Source: Ixodes scapularis (taxonomy: Eukaryota > Arthropoda > Arachnida > Ixodida > Ixodidae). From it: a stretch of 64,000 bases of DNA. Below, one piece after another: positions 21,161 to 31,289 of the stretch. Each line of letters starts with the position of its first letter. Within the stretch, counting starts at the first letter, position 1. The position numbers and the translations under genes were made by a program. Under the pieces are notes generated by a model that had not been told where the DNA came from, made no database searches, and worked only from the letters and a program-made list of their open reading frames with translations. Location of the stretch: the NCBI RefSeq assembly GCF_016920785.2, contig NW_024609835.1, positions 174,340,995-174,404,994 of the forward strand, given 5' to 3'.

Positions 21161-22130
21161 GTTACATTAGGGCCATAGCAGAGAGGGTAACAGAGAGAAA
21201 AGATGCCCTCCCCCTCTCACCCCGGATGTCGTCTGCTCCGCCGAGTGGGCTGTACCTAGCATCCGGCTGGCGTGCAAACTCTGTTTAAAATCGCGTCATT
21301 TTGGAAATTTCAAGCGCAGATGTGCAGAGTTTGGTATGCCAGTTATCGTGTAATACAATGCTAGATAAAAAGACTAACAGGGTTCAGTTGCGCGGTTACC
21401 TGCATGCAAATAAAAAAAAATAGGAAAAACTGTGTCAGATTGGCCGGTCTCTCCGGCGAAAAGTAAATCCGGTTGCTGTACCTTTTTTTACTATGAATGT
21501 TTCTACTGGTGTAGGCCTTTAGCGACTATGAGTGGAAGTCTGAAATAATAAATAAAACCGTTCTCTGCTGCCGCAATATACACAGTAGTTGAGGGTAGTA
21601 CTACCGGCTGACTCAACTGCTATTTAAGTAACGGAAAAAAGATATGCTAGTTCATCATTTACCGAAATAGAACAACAGAGAGCTATAGGCTGATTTTGGA
21701 GTAGCCAAAATCAGCCTATAGATCTCTAGTGTTCTAGTGCTCTCTAGTGTTTTATAGCTCTCTAGTGATAGTGCTTTGTGGCTAGCAACGATCATTTCCT
21801 CGCGAAGATTACGATTATGGCGCAATAGTTGACGGAAGTATCAGGCGACACTCGTCGCTAGCTCTGGCGAAACAGCCGGTACAATCGTTTTTCGCATTTC
21901 CCCGATCGCTGTCAAGGATAAGGGGTTCGCTTCAACCAGAAAAGTATGGCCGCCCGATGCCTGTTTACTGAGCAGTCGTGCTTGTCGCCATCCCACTCGC
22001 TGGCGTCACGGGCGATAATATCAGGCACAAAGAGGCACACCGACAGACAGCAGAACTCCAAAATACTCAAACCCCGCCTAAATACAATAGGTTAACACGG
22101 CGGCAGTGTTTACGCTCTAGGAAAGGAAAA
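21161..22130. other. Element 2 interior before transposase remnant
   Basis: Non-coding or fully decayed. It includes a perfect hairpin at 21684-21720 and CTCTAGTG-type short repeats at about 21722-21765. The N-terminal third of the transposase is expected here but I cannot read it. Confidence 0.4.
21684..21720. other. Perfect 16-bp hairpin
   Basis: Arms 21684-21699 (TATAGGCTGATTTTGG) and 21705-21720 with a 5-base loop AGTAG, inside element 2. Confidence 0.8.
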
Positions 22131-22888
22131 GCATGGCGTGTGGTATGAGCCGAATCCTTTCACGAGGTGCAAGGTGAGCCTTGAGAACATGCTGCCTTAG
22201 AGTACTCGACGAAAGACGAGCTACAATGTTCGGGCCAAGGTCCCAACCAGAAGGACATAATCTCTGTCATGCTCGACGGAGGGAAAACGTTCGTGCCAAA
22301 GTGCTTCCTGACACGCTCAATCCGAGAGGCCTTTCGTGTATACAAAGGTAAGCATCCTGGTTCCGGCGTAGGGCTAACGAAATTTTATTCATTGCGCCCT
22401 AGATGGGTCAAATGTATTCGTCACTAGGATGGCGCGTTTGTGCGCGCTGTGCCGATTATTACCTTTGTATTGCCGCTGTAGAGAACGTTACAGGCTCAAC
22501 GTTCAACACAGGTGAAATGAACTCAGCGTTTCTGTGCGACCCACTAACAAGTCTGTGTCTTTAAGGAAACTGTGATCACTGCCCAAAAGGCTCGTCTCTT
22601 ACATTCGAGGAACTTCATACCCCAGGGGACAAAGAGATTGTGATTACAACCTGGGAGTCCGGCGACCTTGTGAAGAAAAAAACATTGGATCCTGAGACTT
22701 TCCTAACAGTCGTTCAGTAACGGTTGAAAGTTGGAAATTTCACAACCATATCCGACAAACTCAAGATAAAGCGATCTGCGATTAAACGCAGTGCATGCAA
22801 CGCGGGAGCATTGTCTTCCATTTTCACTTTGCTGAAAACTGGACCATCGTGCTTCCTAACAAAGTTCAAGCATACCACTGTAAAAAAA

Positions 22889-23779
22889 GTGAAAACCGTT
22901 TACCACTCCCTGTAACGCCGAATCGGAACGCAGCTCTTGAGGAGGAGAAGGGGAGGGTACTGAGGGCCACGTGTTCTCGGGGGGGGTCAAGTGACCCCCC
23001 TGAGGGCACGTGACCTTGGTGGGGTCACGTGGGGGCAAACACGTGCCCCCTCAGAGGTCACGTGACCTCAGGAGGGGGTCACGTGACCTCGGGGTGTCAC
23101 GTGACCATAATTTTTTCGCTAGATTTAGCGGGGAAATTTTTTCCCCTAGATTTAGCGGGGAAATTTTTCCTCTAGATTTAGCGGGGAAATTTTTCCGCTA
23201 GATTTAGCGGGGAAATTTTTTCGTTAGATTTAGCGGGTAAATGTTTTTCGCTAGATTTAGAGGGGAAATTTGTCCGCTAGATCTAGGGGGAAGTTTTTCC
23301 GCTAGATTTAGCGGGGAAATTTTTCAGCTAGAGTTTGCGGGAAATTTTGTCGCTAGATCTAGCGGGGAAGTTTTTAGCTACATATAGCAGGGAAATTTTT
23401 CCGCTATATTTAGCGGAGAAATTTTTCCGCTAGATTTAGCGGGGAAATTTTTCCGCCAGATTTAGCGGGGAACTTTTTCCGCTAGATTTAGCGGGGAAGT
23501 TTTTTCGCTAAAATTAACGGGGAAATTTCTTCCGCTAAATTTAGCGGGGAAATTTTTCCGCTAGATCTAGCGGGGAAAATTTTCCGCTAGATTTAGCGGG
23601 GAAATTTTTCCGCTAGATTTAGCGAGACATTTTTTCCGCTAGATTTAGCGGGGAAAATTTTCCGCTAGATCTAGCGGGGAAATTGACCCATAATGCACCG
23701 CGCGGTTACGCCGACGGCGACGGCGACGGCGACGCCGCTCAAGCCGGGAACGGGCGCCTGAGAGCTGCGTTTTAAAAAG
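22889..23779 (+). mobile_element. Palindrome-rich module M1
   Basis: First of six modules. Left end has GTTTACcACTCCCTGTAACG and a variant of AGAGCGCAGCTCTTGAGGAGG; then GTCACGTGAC-type repeats (22968-23105); then an array of a TAGCGGGGAAATTTTTCCGC unit (23107-23690); then a TGCACCGCGCGGTTACGCCG boundary, CGACGG repeats, and the right end GGGCGCCTGAGAGCTGCG followed by an A-run. Flanked by A-rich G-ended runs (AAAAAAAG and AAAAAG), possibly the target duplication. Confidence 0.7.
23107..23690. repeat. 25-bp tandem palindrome array
   Basis: About two dozen imperfect copies of a roughly 25-bp unit, GCTAGATTTAGCGGGGAAA followed by TTTTTCC. GCTAGATTTAGC and GGGGAAATTTTTCC are both nearly self-complementary, so the array can fold on either phase. 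A short diverged version lies in module M6 (about 52095-52200). Confidence 0.85.
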
Positions 23780-24232
23780 AAGTTACGATATTTACATGCG
23801 TAGTGACGGCAAAAAAAATTTACAAACGGCTTTGGTATCATCGGTGAGGACCTGTGTGACGACGCCGCTCACACGTGCTTGATCTAGAAAAAGTGAAAGA
23901 ATGGGTTGAAGAAAACGCTATGGTATACTCGCACATGACGTACGTAAGTGACGGGGCCGCCAGTCATTTTAAGAGTCGCTACCAGGCTCACCAGTTTGTA
24001 CAGAATGATTGCCCACAAACCCAGTGGTCTTTTCGGCATCTGGTCATGGGAAAATGCATGCGACGCAGTTGGCGGACTCGCGAAGCAATAGTCAGCACTG
24101 AACAACCTGAGAAAAGGTTCAATAAACGCAATTCAGACGGCCAGAGCATGGTGAGCGTTCTATCCGAGAAACTGGGTGCATGTTATGTATCTGGACGAAA
24201 AAAAAAATTGCTCGGTATCGTGAAACAAAAAA

Positions 24233-25038
24233 GGGAAAGCCGTTTACAACTCCCTGTAACGCCGAATTAGAGCGCAGCTCTTGAGGAGGAGGAGGGAAGG
24301 GTACTGGGGGGGGGGGTGAAGTGACCTGGGGGGGGTCACGTGACCTTGAGGGGTCACGTGACGATGCCGATGATGTCATTAGTGATGTCACTGATGACGT
24401 CATCAGTGACGTTGACGATGCGGACTCCGATGACGTCATCAGCGATGATGACGATGACGATGTCGGTGACGTCATCAGTGACGTCACTGATGACGTCATC
24501 TGTGATGATGACAATGACGATGCGGATGCCGTTGACGTCATCAGTGACGTCACTGGTGACGTCATCAGTGATGATGACGACGACGATGCGGATGCCGGTT
24601 AGGTCATCAGTGACGTCACTGATGACGTCATCGGTGATGATGACGATGACGATGCGGATGCCGTTGACGTCATATGGAAGGTCAGGTGACCTCGGCGGGC
24701 GGGTCACGTGATCCTGGGGGTGGTCACGTGACCTCGGGGGTCACGTGACTTTGGGGGGTCACGTGACCTCAGGGGGTCACGTGACCTCAGAGGGGGTCAC
24801 GTGACTTGTGAGGGTCACGTGACCTCGGGGGTCACGTGACTTGGGGGTCACGTTACCCTGGGGAGGGGTCACGTGACCTTGGGGTGACCTTGGGGTCACG
24901 TGACCTTGGGGGTCGCGTGACCTTGGGGTAACCTTGGGGGTCATGTGACCTTGGGGTGACCTTGCTTACGCCGACGGCGACGCCAACGGCGACGCCGCTC
25001 AAGCCGGGAACGGGCCCCTAAGAGCTGCGCTCTAAAAA
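24233..25038 (+). mobile_element. Palindrome-rich module M2
   Basis: Left end near 24233 with CCGTTTACAACTCCCTGTAA and AGAGCGCAGCTCTTGAGGAGG; CACGTG repeats; a TGACGTCATCAGTGATGATG array (24362-24675); a long run of GTCACGTGACCT(T/C)GGGG repeats (24690-24965); then CGACGGCGACGCC and GAGCTGCGCTCTAAAAA at 25038. Inserted in an A-run near the end of the transposase remnant. Confidence 0.7.
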
Positions 25039-26037
25039 GTGAAAGCTGCTTACAACTCCCTGTAACGCCGAATTAGAGCGCAGCTCTTGAGGAGGAGGAG
25101 GGAAGGGCACTGGGGGGGGGGCTAAACTAACCAGGGGGGGTCACGTGACCTTGGGGGGTCACGTGACCTTGGGGGTCACGTGACCCCCAATGCCGATGAT
25201 GTCATCACTGAGGTCACTGATGACGTCATCATTGACGATCACGATGCGGGTACCGATGGCGTCATTAGTGACGTCACTGATGACTTCACCAGTGATGATG
25301 ACGATGACGATGCGAATGTCGGTGACGTCATCAGTGACGTCGCTGATGACGTCATCAGTGATGATGACGATGACGATGCGGATGTCGGTAACGTCATCAG
25401 TGATGATGACGATGACGATGCGGATGCCGGTGACGTCATCAGTGATGATGACGATGCGGATGCCGGTGACGTCATCAGTGACGATGACGATGACGATGAC
25501 GATGTGGATGCCGGTGACGACATCAGTGACGTCACTGATGACGTCATCAGTGATGATGACGATGACGATGCGGATGTCGGTAACGTCATCAGTGATGATG
25601 ACGATGACGATGCGGATGCCGGTGACGTCATCAGTGATGATGACGATGACGATGTGGATGCCGGTGACGTCATCAGTGATGATGACGATGACGATGTGGA
25701 TGCCGGTGACGTCATCAGTGATGATGACGTCATCAGTTATGATGACGATGACGATGTGGATGTCGGTGACGTCATCAGTAACGATGACGTCATTGGGGGT
25801 CACGCGACATCGGCGGGGGTCACGTGACCTCAGGGGAGTCACGTGACTTCGGGGGGTCACGTGACCTCGGGGGGTCACGTGCCCCCCCCCGAGGTCACGT
25901 GACCCCGGTGGGGGGCTCGCGCGGTGCATTATGGGACATTTCCCATGATGCACCGGGGTCACGTGACCTCGGGGGGGGTCACGTGCCCCCCACGAGGTCA
26001 CGTGACCCCGGTGGGGGGCTCGCGCGGTGCATTATGT

Positions 26038-27865
26038 CCCGGCTGAGGACATCAGCGGGGACGTTGTCAACTCCTTTAACGTGCCGAATGTCCGTTGTGA
26101 ATTCGGCCAAGAAGGCTAGCTGGCGAATCTCACGTGGTGTGTAATGAGACCCGGAATTGCTGATGGCGTAAGTTAGGGGCTTGTGGTCAGTCCATATGGT
26201 AAATGGCCGTCCCTGGACGAAATGTCGAAAGTGTCGTACAGCCAAGTAGGCAGCCAAAAGTTCACGTCCGAAAACGCTGTAGCGCGTTTGCGCTGGCTTG
26301 AGCTTCTTAGAAAAGAAACCAATCGGCCGCCACTCTCCGTCGACTTTTTGTTGTAGCACCGCTCCTACGGCTGTGGCAGATGCGTCGGTCATCAGCGATG
26401 TTGGGGCATCATGCTTAGGATGTACTAGCATTGTTGCTTCTGCCAGTAAGTTCTTTACCTCGCCGAAAGCGCGTTCCGCATCTTCGTTCCAAATAAGGGA
26501 TGACTTTTTTCGCTCTTGTTTTGTTAGAAGGACCTCAAGATGTTCGAGCAGTTTGGCGCAGTTCGGAACGAAACGTCGGTAAAAATTGACCAAACCGAGA
26601 AACTGGCGAAGTTTGGTGGTCGAAGTCGGCCTCGGGAAATCTTTGATGGCTTGTACCTTTGATGGCAATGGGCGAATGCCCGAGGAGTCAAGCCGATGAC
26701 CAAGAAATTCCAATTCCGGAACTCCGAACACACTTTTCGCGGCGTTGATGACAATGCCGTGGCTGCGCAGTCGTTCCAAGAGGAGGTCCAAGTGGTTCGT
26801 GTGCTCTTCCGGTGACTTGCTGGCTATGAGCAAATCGTCTACGTACGCGAAGACAAAAGGTAACCCTCGTGTGACAGCGTCGATGAACCGTTGGAATGAC
26901 TGAGCCGCATTTCTGAGGCCAAAGGGCATGCGGAGAAATTCAAAAAGTCCAAACGGTGTCGTGATCGCTGTTTTCGGGATATCTTCTTCGGCCACGGAAA
27001 TTTGGTGGTAGGCCCGCGTCAGATCGATTTTGGAGAAGACCTTCGCGCCTTGTAGGTTCACCGTAAAATCCTGGATGTTAGGTAGAGGATACCTGTCCGG
27101 TACAGTGTTCTTATTTAGGGCACGATAATCGCCACACGGCCGCCAGTCTCCATTTTTCTTCGACACCATGTGTAATGGAGACGCCCAGCTGCTAGACGAG
27201 GGTCGGATGATGCCAAGGTCCAACATGTGTTCAAACTCTTGGCGAGCATCGCGGAGTTTCTCTGGGGCTAGACGGCGGGGACGACAGTAAACAGGTGGTC
27301 CTGTCGTCACGATGTGGTGTTGCACGTCGTGCGAGACGGGTTTGGTCCAATCAGGTGACTGAGTAAGGCTCGGAAACTTACTCAGCGAAGTCTTGAACGC
27401 TTCTTCCGGGATCGTGCAGGCAGAGGTGTAGACTGCATTGTCGTCCGTTGCGATACCATGGATGGAAAGTCGCGTGGTGGAGTCTATCAGTCGCCTGCTT
27501 CTAACGTCCACGAGGAGCTTGTAGTGGTTGAGAAAGTCCGCGCCGAGAATTCCTTGACTGACGTCGGCCACCAGGAAGATCCACCGGAAAACCCGCCGGA
27601 GGCCGAGGTTAAGGGTGATCGACCGTTCTCGGTAGACTGGGATGGCGCTGTTGTTCACTGCGCGCAGAAAATAGATCGGTGTCAAGGAACGGTCGGCACG
27701 CGTTGCTGGAACTGCGCTGATCTCGGCTCCGGTGTCAACGAGGTACCGGTTCTTGGTGGCTCGGTCACACACGTAGAAAAGGCGACTTTCGTCGGGGCCC
27801 TGACCACTCGTCGCCTCTAGAGGTCGGCCGGCCTGTTTCCCTGCCATGAGCAGGGGCGAAGGCAA
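26038..27865 (-). pseudogene. pol: Gypsy Pol, truncated in RNase H
   Basis: Order: aspartic protease (VDTGAEISAVPA, about residue 40), reverse transcriptase (RPCGDYRALN, then FSKIDLTRAYHQI, catalytic FAYVDDLLIAS near 27000-26840), RNase H (SLMTDASATAVGAVLQQ, then FTIWTDHKPL), and the post-RNase H VDNVPADVLSR near 26045-26075. There is no integrase. About 609 codons are uninterrupted; the open frame then runs about 20 codons into module sequence. Intact reading frame but large 3' deletion suggests a fairly recent loss. This is a retrotransposon, with no envelope gene. Confidence 0.88.
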
Positions 27866-28692
27866 TGCCGGGCGTTGGCACCGAAGCGGCGGTGGTAGTA
27901 GCAGACCCCGGCAGGGATCGGTGATCGCGTGTTTTCGCCGCGTGTCCGACGAGATGTCGATTCGCCGCGTGCCCGACGAGACGTCGAACGTCTTCGATGT
28001 GACTCACGAGGGTGCGGGGTGCGGCCTCGTGTAGCTGCGACGACGATCTCCTCCAAACGTTGGCAAAGCTGCTCGATGTTGGCCTGGGGAGGCTGGCTGT
28101 TAGTGGCCGATCCAGAGTCCAGAGCTGTTGGTTGCTGTGGAGCCACGGTAACATTGGCGACGGATGGAGTGGTCACCTCCATCACGGCGTCGGCCAGCGC
28201 GGCAAGTCCGGTAAGGTCCAACGTTGTTGCTGTTGCCAAAACCATCTGGACATTGGAAGGTAGCCTTTGCAAGAACAGCTCGCGGAGGAATACGTCGTCC
28301 AGATTGTTAGAGCGCTCTCCAAGAAGCTGGGTCATGCGTCGCAGCAACTGGCTTGGCCGCCGATCCCCGAGCTCTTCCGCCGAGAGAAGCTGCTGCACGC
28401 GGGAGCGTTCCGAAATCTCGGTGCGCTGGAGCAGAGCATTCTTCAGTTGGTCATACGGTGTTGCTGGAGAGGGATTTGCCAGAACGTCGTAGACTTCGTC
28501 GGCGGCAGCTGGTGAAAGAGCCGAGACGACGTGGTGGTACTTCCGACCTTGTGTGGTGACCCCAGCGAGGTGGAATTGTGATTCCGCTTGCAGGAACCAA
28601 ACTCGCGGATTGCGGTCCCAGTATGGTGGAAGGCGGACTGCGGCTGCTGCAACAGTGGCTGGCGGCGGGTCCGAAGGCTCTCCTTGCTGCAT
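27817..28692 (-). CDS. gag: Gypsy Gag polyprotein
   Basis: An open 291-codon frame. The N-terminal half (LPPYWDRNPRVWFLQAESQF, then LSPAAADEVYDVL) is the capsid-like core typical of arthropod Gypsy Gag, forming the particle that packages element RNA. The C-terminal end is arginine-rich and carries a zinc-knuckle-like CYYHRRFG..ARHC near residues 266-278. The start ATG lies about 20 bases past the primer-binding site. The end overlaps pol by at least 49 bases in another frame, implying -1 frameshifting. The frame is intact, though the element cannot move on its own. Confidence 0.85.
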   Translation of the reverse strand: MQQGEPSDPPPATVAAAAVRLPPYWDRNPRVWFLQAESQFHLAGVTTQGRKYHHVVSALSPAAADEVYDVLANPSPATPYDQLKNALLQRTEISERSRVQQLLSAEELGDRRPSQLLRRMTQLLGERSNNLDDVFLRELFLQRLPSNVQMVLATATTLDLTGLAALADAVMEVTTPSVANVTVAPQQPTALDSGSATNSQPPQANIEQLCQRLEEIVVAATRGRTPHPRESHRRRSTSRRARGESTSRRTRGENTRSPIPAGVCYYHRRFGANARHCLRPCSWQGNRPADL

Positions 28693-28732
28693 TTCACCCG
28701 TTCTAGTTGGCGATCACGTCCGGGTCACCAAA

Positions 28733-28919
28733 TGTGGTGAAAGAAACAGGCAGGAGACGGACGTTCCAAAACAACGTTCTATTTCAGTGGTGTCTCGGCA
28801 GGAACTGCTCTTCGTGAGCGCGTGAGCGTATAGCTAGCGCGCGCGTCTCTTTTTCTCTTTTTTGCTGTGTCGAGACTGGACTCGCTTGTCGGTGCGTCCA
28901 GTCCCTACAAGACATTTCC
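28733..28919 (-). repeat. 5' LTR of the Gypsy element
   Basis: On the minus strand it begins TGTAGGGACTGG and ends CACCACA, i.e. TG...CA, 187 bp. A primer-binding-site-like stretch TGGTGACCCGGACGTGATC follows at 28713-28731. Only one LTR is present. Confidence 0.72.
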
Positions 28920-29033
28920 CATGATGCACCGCGCGGTTACGCCGACGGCGACGCCGACGGCGACGCCAACGGCGACGGCGACGCCGACGCCGCTCAAGCC
29001 GGAAACGGGCCCCTAAGAGCTGCACTCTAAAAG

Positions 29034-30084
29034 TGAAAGCTGCTTACAACTCCCTGTAACGCCGAATTAGAGCGCAGCTCTTGAGGAGGAGGAGGGAAGG
29101 GCACTGGGGGGGGGGGGGGGGGGGGGCTAAACTAACCAGGGGGGGTCACGTGACCTTGGGGGGTCACGTGACCTTGGGGGTCACGTGACCCCCAATGCCG
29201 ATGATGTCATCACTGAGGTCACTGATGACGTCATCATTGACGATCACGATGCGGGTACCGATGGCGTCATTAGTGACGTCACTGATGACTTCACCAGTGA
29301 TGATGACGATGACGATGCGAATGTCGGTGTCGATGACGATGCGGATGTCGGTAACGTCATCAGTGATGATGACGATGACGATGCGGATGCCGGGGACGTC
29401 ATCAGTGATGATGACGATGCGGATGCCGGTGACGTCATCAGTGACGATGACGATGACGATGTGGATGCCGGTGACGACATCAGTGACGTCACTGATGACG
29501 TCATCAGTGATGATGACGATGACGATGCGGATGTCGGTAACGTCATCAGTGATGATGACGATGACGATGCGGATGCCGGTGACGTCATCAGTGATGATGA
29601 CGATGATGATGTGGATGCCGGTGACGTCATCAGTGATGATGACGATGACGATGTGGATGCCGGTGACGTCATCAGTGATGATGACGTCATCAGTGATGAT
29701 GACGATGTGGATGTCGGTGACGTCATCAGTGACGATGACGTCATTGGGGGTCACGCGACATCGGCGGGGGTCACGTGACCTCAGGGGAGTCACGTGATTT
29801 CGGGGGGTCACGTGACCTCGGGGGGTCACGTGCCCCCCCCCCCCCCGAGGTCACGTGACCCCGGTGGGGGGCTCGCGCAGTGCATTATGGGACATTTCCC
29901 ATGATGCACCGGGGTCACGTGACCTCGGGGGGTCACGTGCCCCCCACGAGGTCACGTGACCCCGGTGGGGGGCTCGCGCGGTGCATTATGGGACATTTCC
30001 CATGATGCACCGCGCGGTTACGCCGACGGCGACGCCGACGCCGCTCAAGCCGGAAACGGGCCCCTAAGAGCTGCGGTCTAAAAA
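29034..30084 (+). mobile_element. Palindrome-rich module M4
   Basis: Begins at the A-run end of M3. Contains a G-run of about 24 (29105-29127), CACGTG repeats, a TGACGTCA array (29195-29745), more CACGTG repeats, a near-palindrome GTGCATTATGGGACATTTCC (29880-29899) with flanks, CGACGG repeats and the end GAGCTGCGGTCTAAAAA. The array closely matches that of M3, with an internal deletion near 29330. Confidence 0.72.
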
Positions 30085-30368
30085 TAAAAAAGAGTGGCTG
30101 ACGGTGCGCGCCTTTCCTGGCATTCAGTTTGGCACGCGTGGCGGCTGTGCAAGTGATCAACAGAAGGAACTTGCAACATATATGTAGCACGGACAATCGG
30201 ATCTGGTTAGAATGAACTTTATTAAATGGGTACATCGAGGAAAGCCTTAGCGTAAAGTGCTAAATTTGATTCCCCAACTTCTCATTTTGAATGAAGGGAC
30301 ATCTCATTTATCACAGTTTTCTTCGCGGGGTATTTAACCTACTGTTTTACTTGGTGATAGCTTATAAT

Positions 30369-30882
30369 TTTAGACCGCAGCTCTTAGGCGCCCGTTTCCG
30401 GCTTGAGCGGCGTCGGCGTAACCAAAAGTAACCCTCGTGAGGGTTACGAGGGTTACGAGAGTTATTATCACGAGGGCTACGAAGGTTACTCTCATAAGGG
30501 TTACCCTCACGAGAATCGCAAGGTTTACCGCGTAATCCTTGTGAGAGTAAACCTGGTAACCCTCGTAACTTTCGTGACCCTCACGAGGGTCACGAGGGTG
30601 ACGAGGGTTACCCTCACGAGGGTCACGAGGGTTATGAGAGTTACCCTCACGAGGGTCACTAGGGTTACCCGTACAGGGGTTACTAGGGTTACCCTCACGA
30701 GAGCCATGAGGGTTACCCCCTGAGGTCACGTGACCCCCTGATGTCACGTGACCCCTCCTGATGTCACGTGACCCCCTAAGGTCACGTGACCTCAGTAAGT
30801 CACCTATCTCTCAGTACCCTTCCATCCTCCTCCTCAAGAGCTGCGCTCTAATCCGGCGTTACAGAAATTTGTAAATGGCTAT
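30369..30882 (-). mobile_element. Palindrome-rich module M5, reversed
   Basis: Same ends in reverse: TTTTAGACCGCAGCTCTTAG at left and CAAGAGCTGCGCTCTAATCC then GGCGTTACAG at right. The interior is an array of GAGGGTTACCCTCACGAGGG-like units (30425-30715), then four GTCACGTGACCCCC units (30723-30795). The CGACGG part is reduced to one copy. Confidence 0.68.
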
Positions 30883-31285
30883 CATATTTTTTATCTGGTC
30901 ACCATACGAGAATCACGAAACGTTATCCTCGCGCAGGATTAAATATATCTCGGCTCGCCACGATCCATTCGTACACCGAGAGTATTGAAGCTCTTACAGT
31001 CCGGCGCGGTGGTGCTCCTCGCCTGAAATGCTTTGTCCCCGGAAATACATACCTAACCTAAACAATTTCAGTATTCTATATTTATTCTTTTGAGCGGAAA
31101 TGAGGTTATTTCTTTTATTATAAATATAAAATATACCGGAAAGTAAAACCTCACTGCATCATCTTTTCTCGAATCACTAGTCTCTAATATGATACCTCTT
31201 TGTACGCTGTATGTAAAATGCTGTATATAGTTTCTCCTCACTTTTACTGTGTGACCGATTGTTCTTGTTGTCGGTGACATCATAT
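30883..31285. other. Element 2 interior, no gene
   Basis: AT-rich non-coding DNA between module M5 and the LTR element. No feature recognised. Confidence 0.4.
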
Positions 31286-31289
31286 AAAT

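Larger units (their letters stand above)
26038..28919 (-). mobile_element. Ty3/Gypsy retrotransposon, 3'-truncated
   Basis: Minus-strand retrotransposon with one LTR (28733-28919), a primer-binding site, gag and part of pol. It stops inside the RNase H region, with no integrase and no second LTR, and the break joins straight to module M3 sequence. The intact equivalent site in M4 is at about 29885-29895. Confidence 0.85.
25039..29033 (+). mobile_element. Palindrome-rich module M3, split by Gypsy
   Basis: Begins immediately at the A-run end of M2. Same order of parts as M2, with a longer TGACGTCA array (25189-25790) and CACGTG repeats on both sides (25137-25185, 25800-26005). A truncated Ty3/Gypsy element (26038-28919) sits within the GTGCATTATGGGACATTTCC segment. 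The right part with CGACGG repeats resumes at 28920 and ends GCACTCTAAAAG at 29033. Very similar to M4 outside the Gypsy insertion. Confidence 0.7.
22131..30225 (+). pseudogene. Transposase-like gene of element 2, in three pieces
   Basis: Decayed homologue of the element 1 transposase. Piece 1 (22131-22888) carries HGVWYEPNPFTRCKVS, a frame change, LTRSIREAFRVY, LTKFYSLRPRWVKC, then RGSIVFHFHFAENWT, with several stops. Piece 2 (about 23780-24232) carries KVKEWVEENAMVYSHMTYVS followed by DGAASHFKSR. Piece 3 (30085-30225) carries EWLTVRAFPGIQ, equivalent to the last 30 residues of the element 1 gene. Piece 1 and 2 are separated by module M1, pieces 2 and 3 by the M2-M4 cluster, both at A-runs in the gene. 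The pieces follow the element 1 copy in order, so they were one gene. It is non-functional. Confidence 0.72.

Noticed and set aside
24321..26001. Long open frames in several reading frames encoding Asp-rich, Ser/Thr-rich or Ile/Val-rich repeats
   Set aside because: All frames on both strands are open because the TGACGTCA array lacks stops; composition is purely that of the repeat.
29164..29829. Second set of overlapping low-complexity frames
   Set aside because: Same array in module M4; no start context, no conserved domain.
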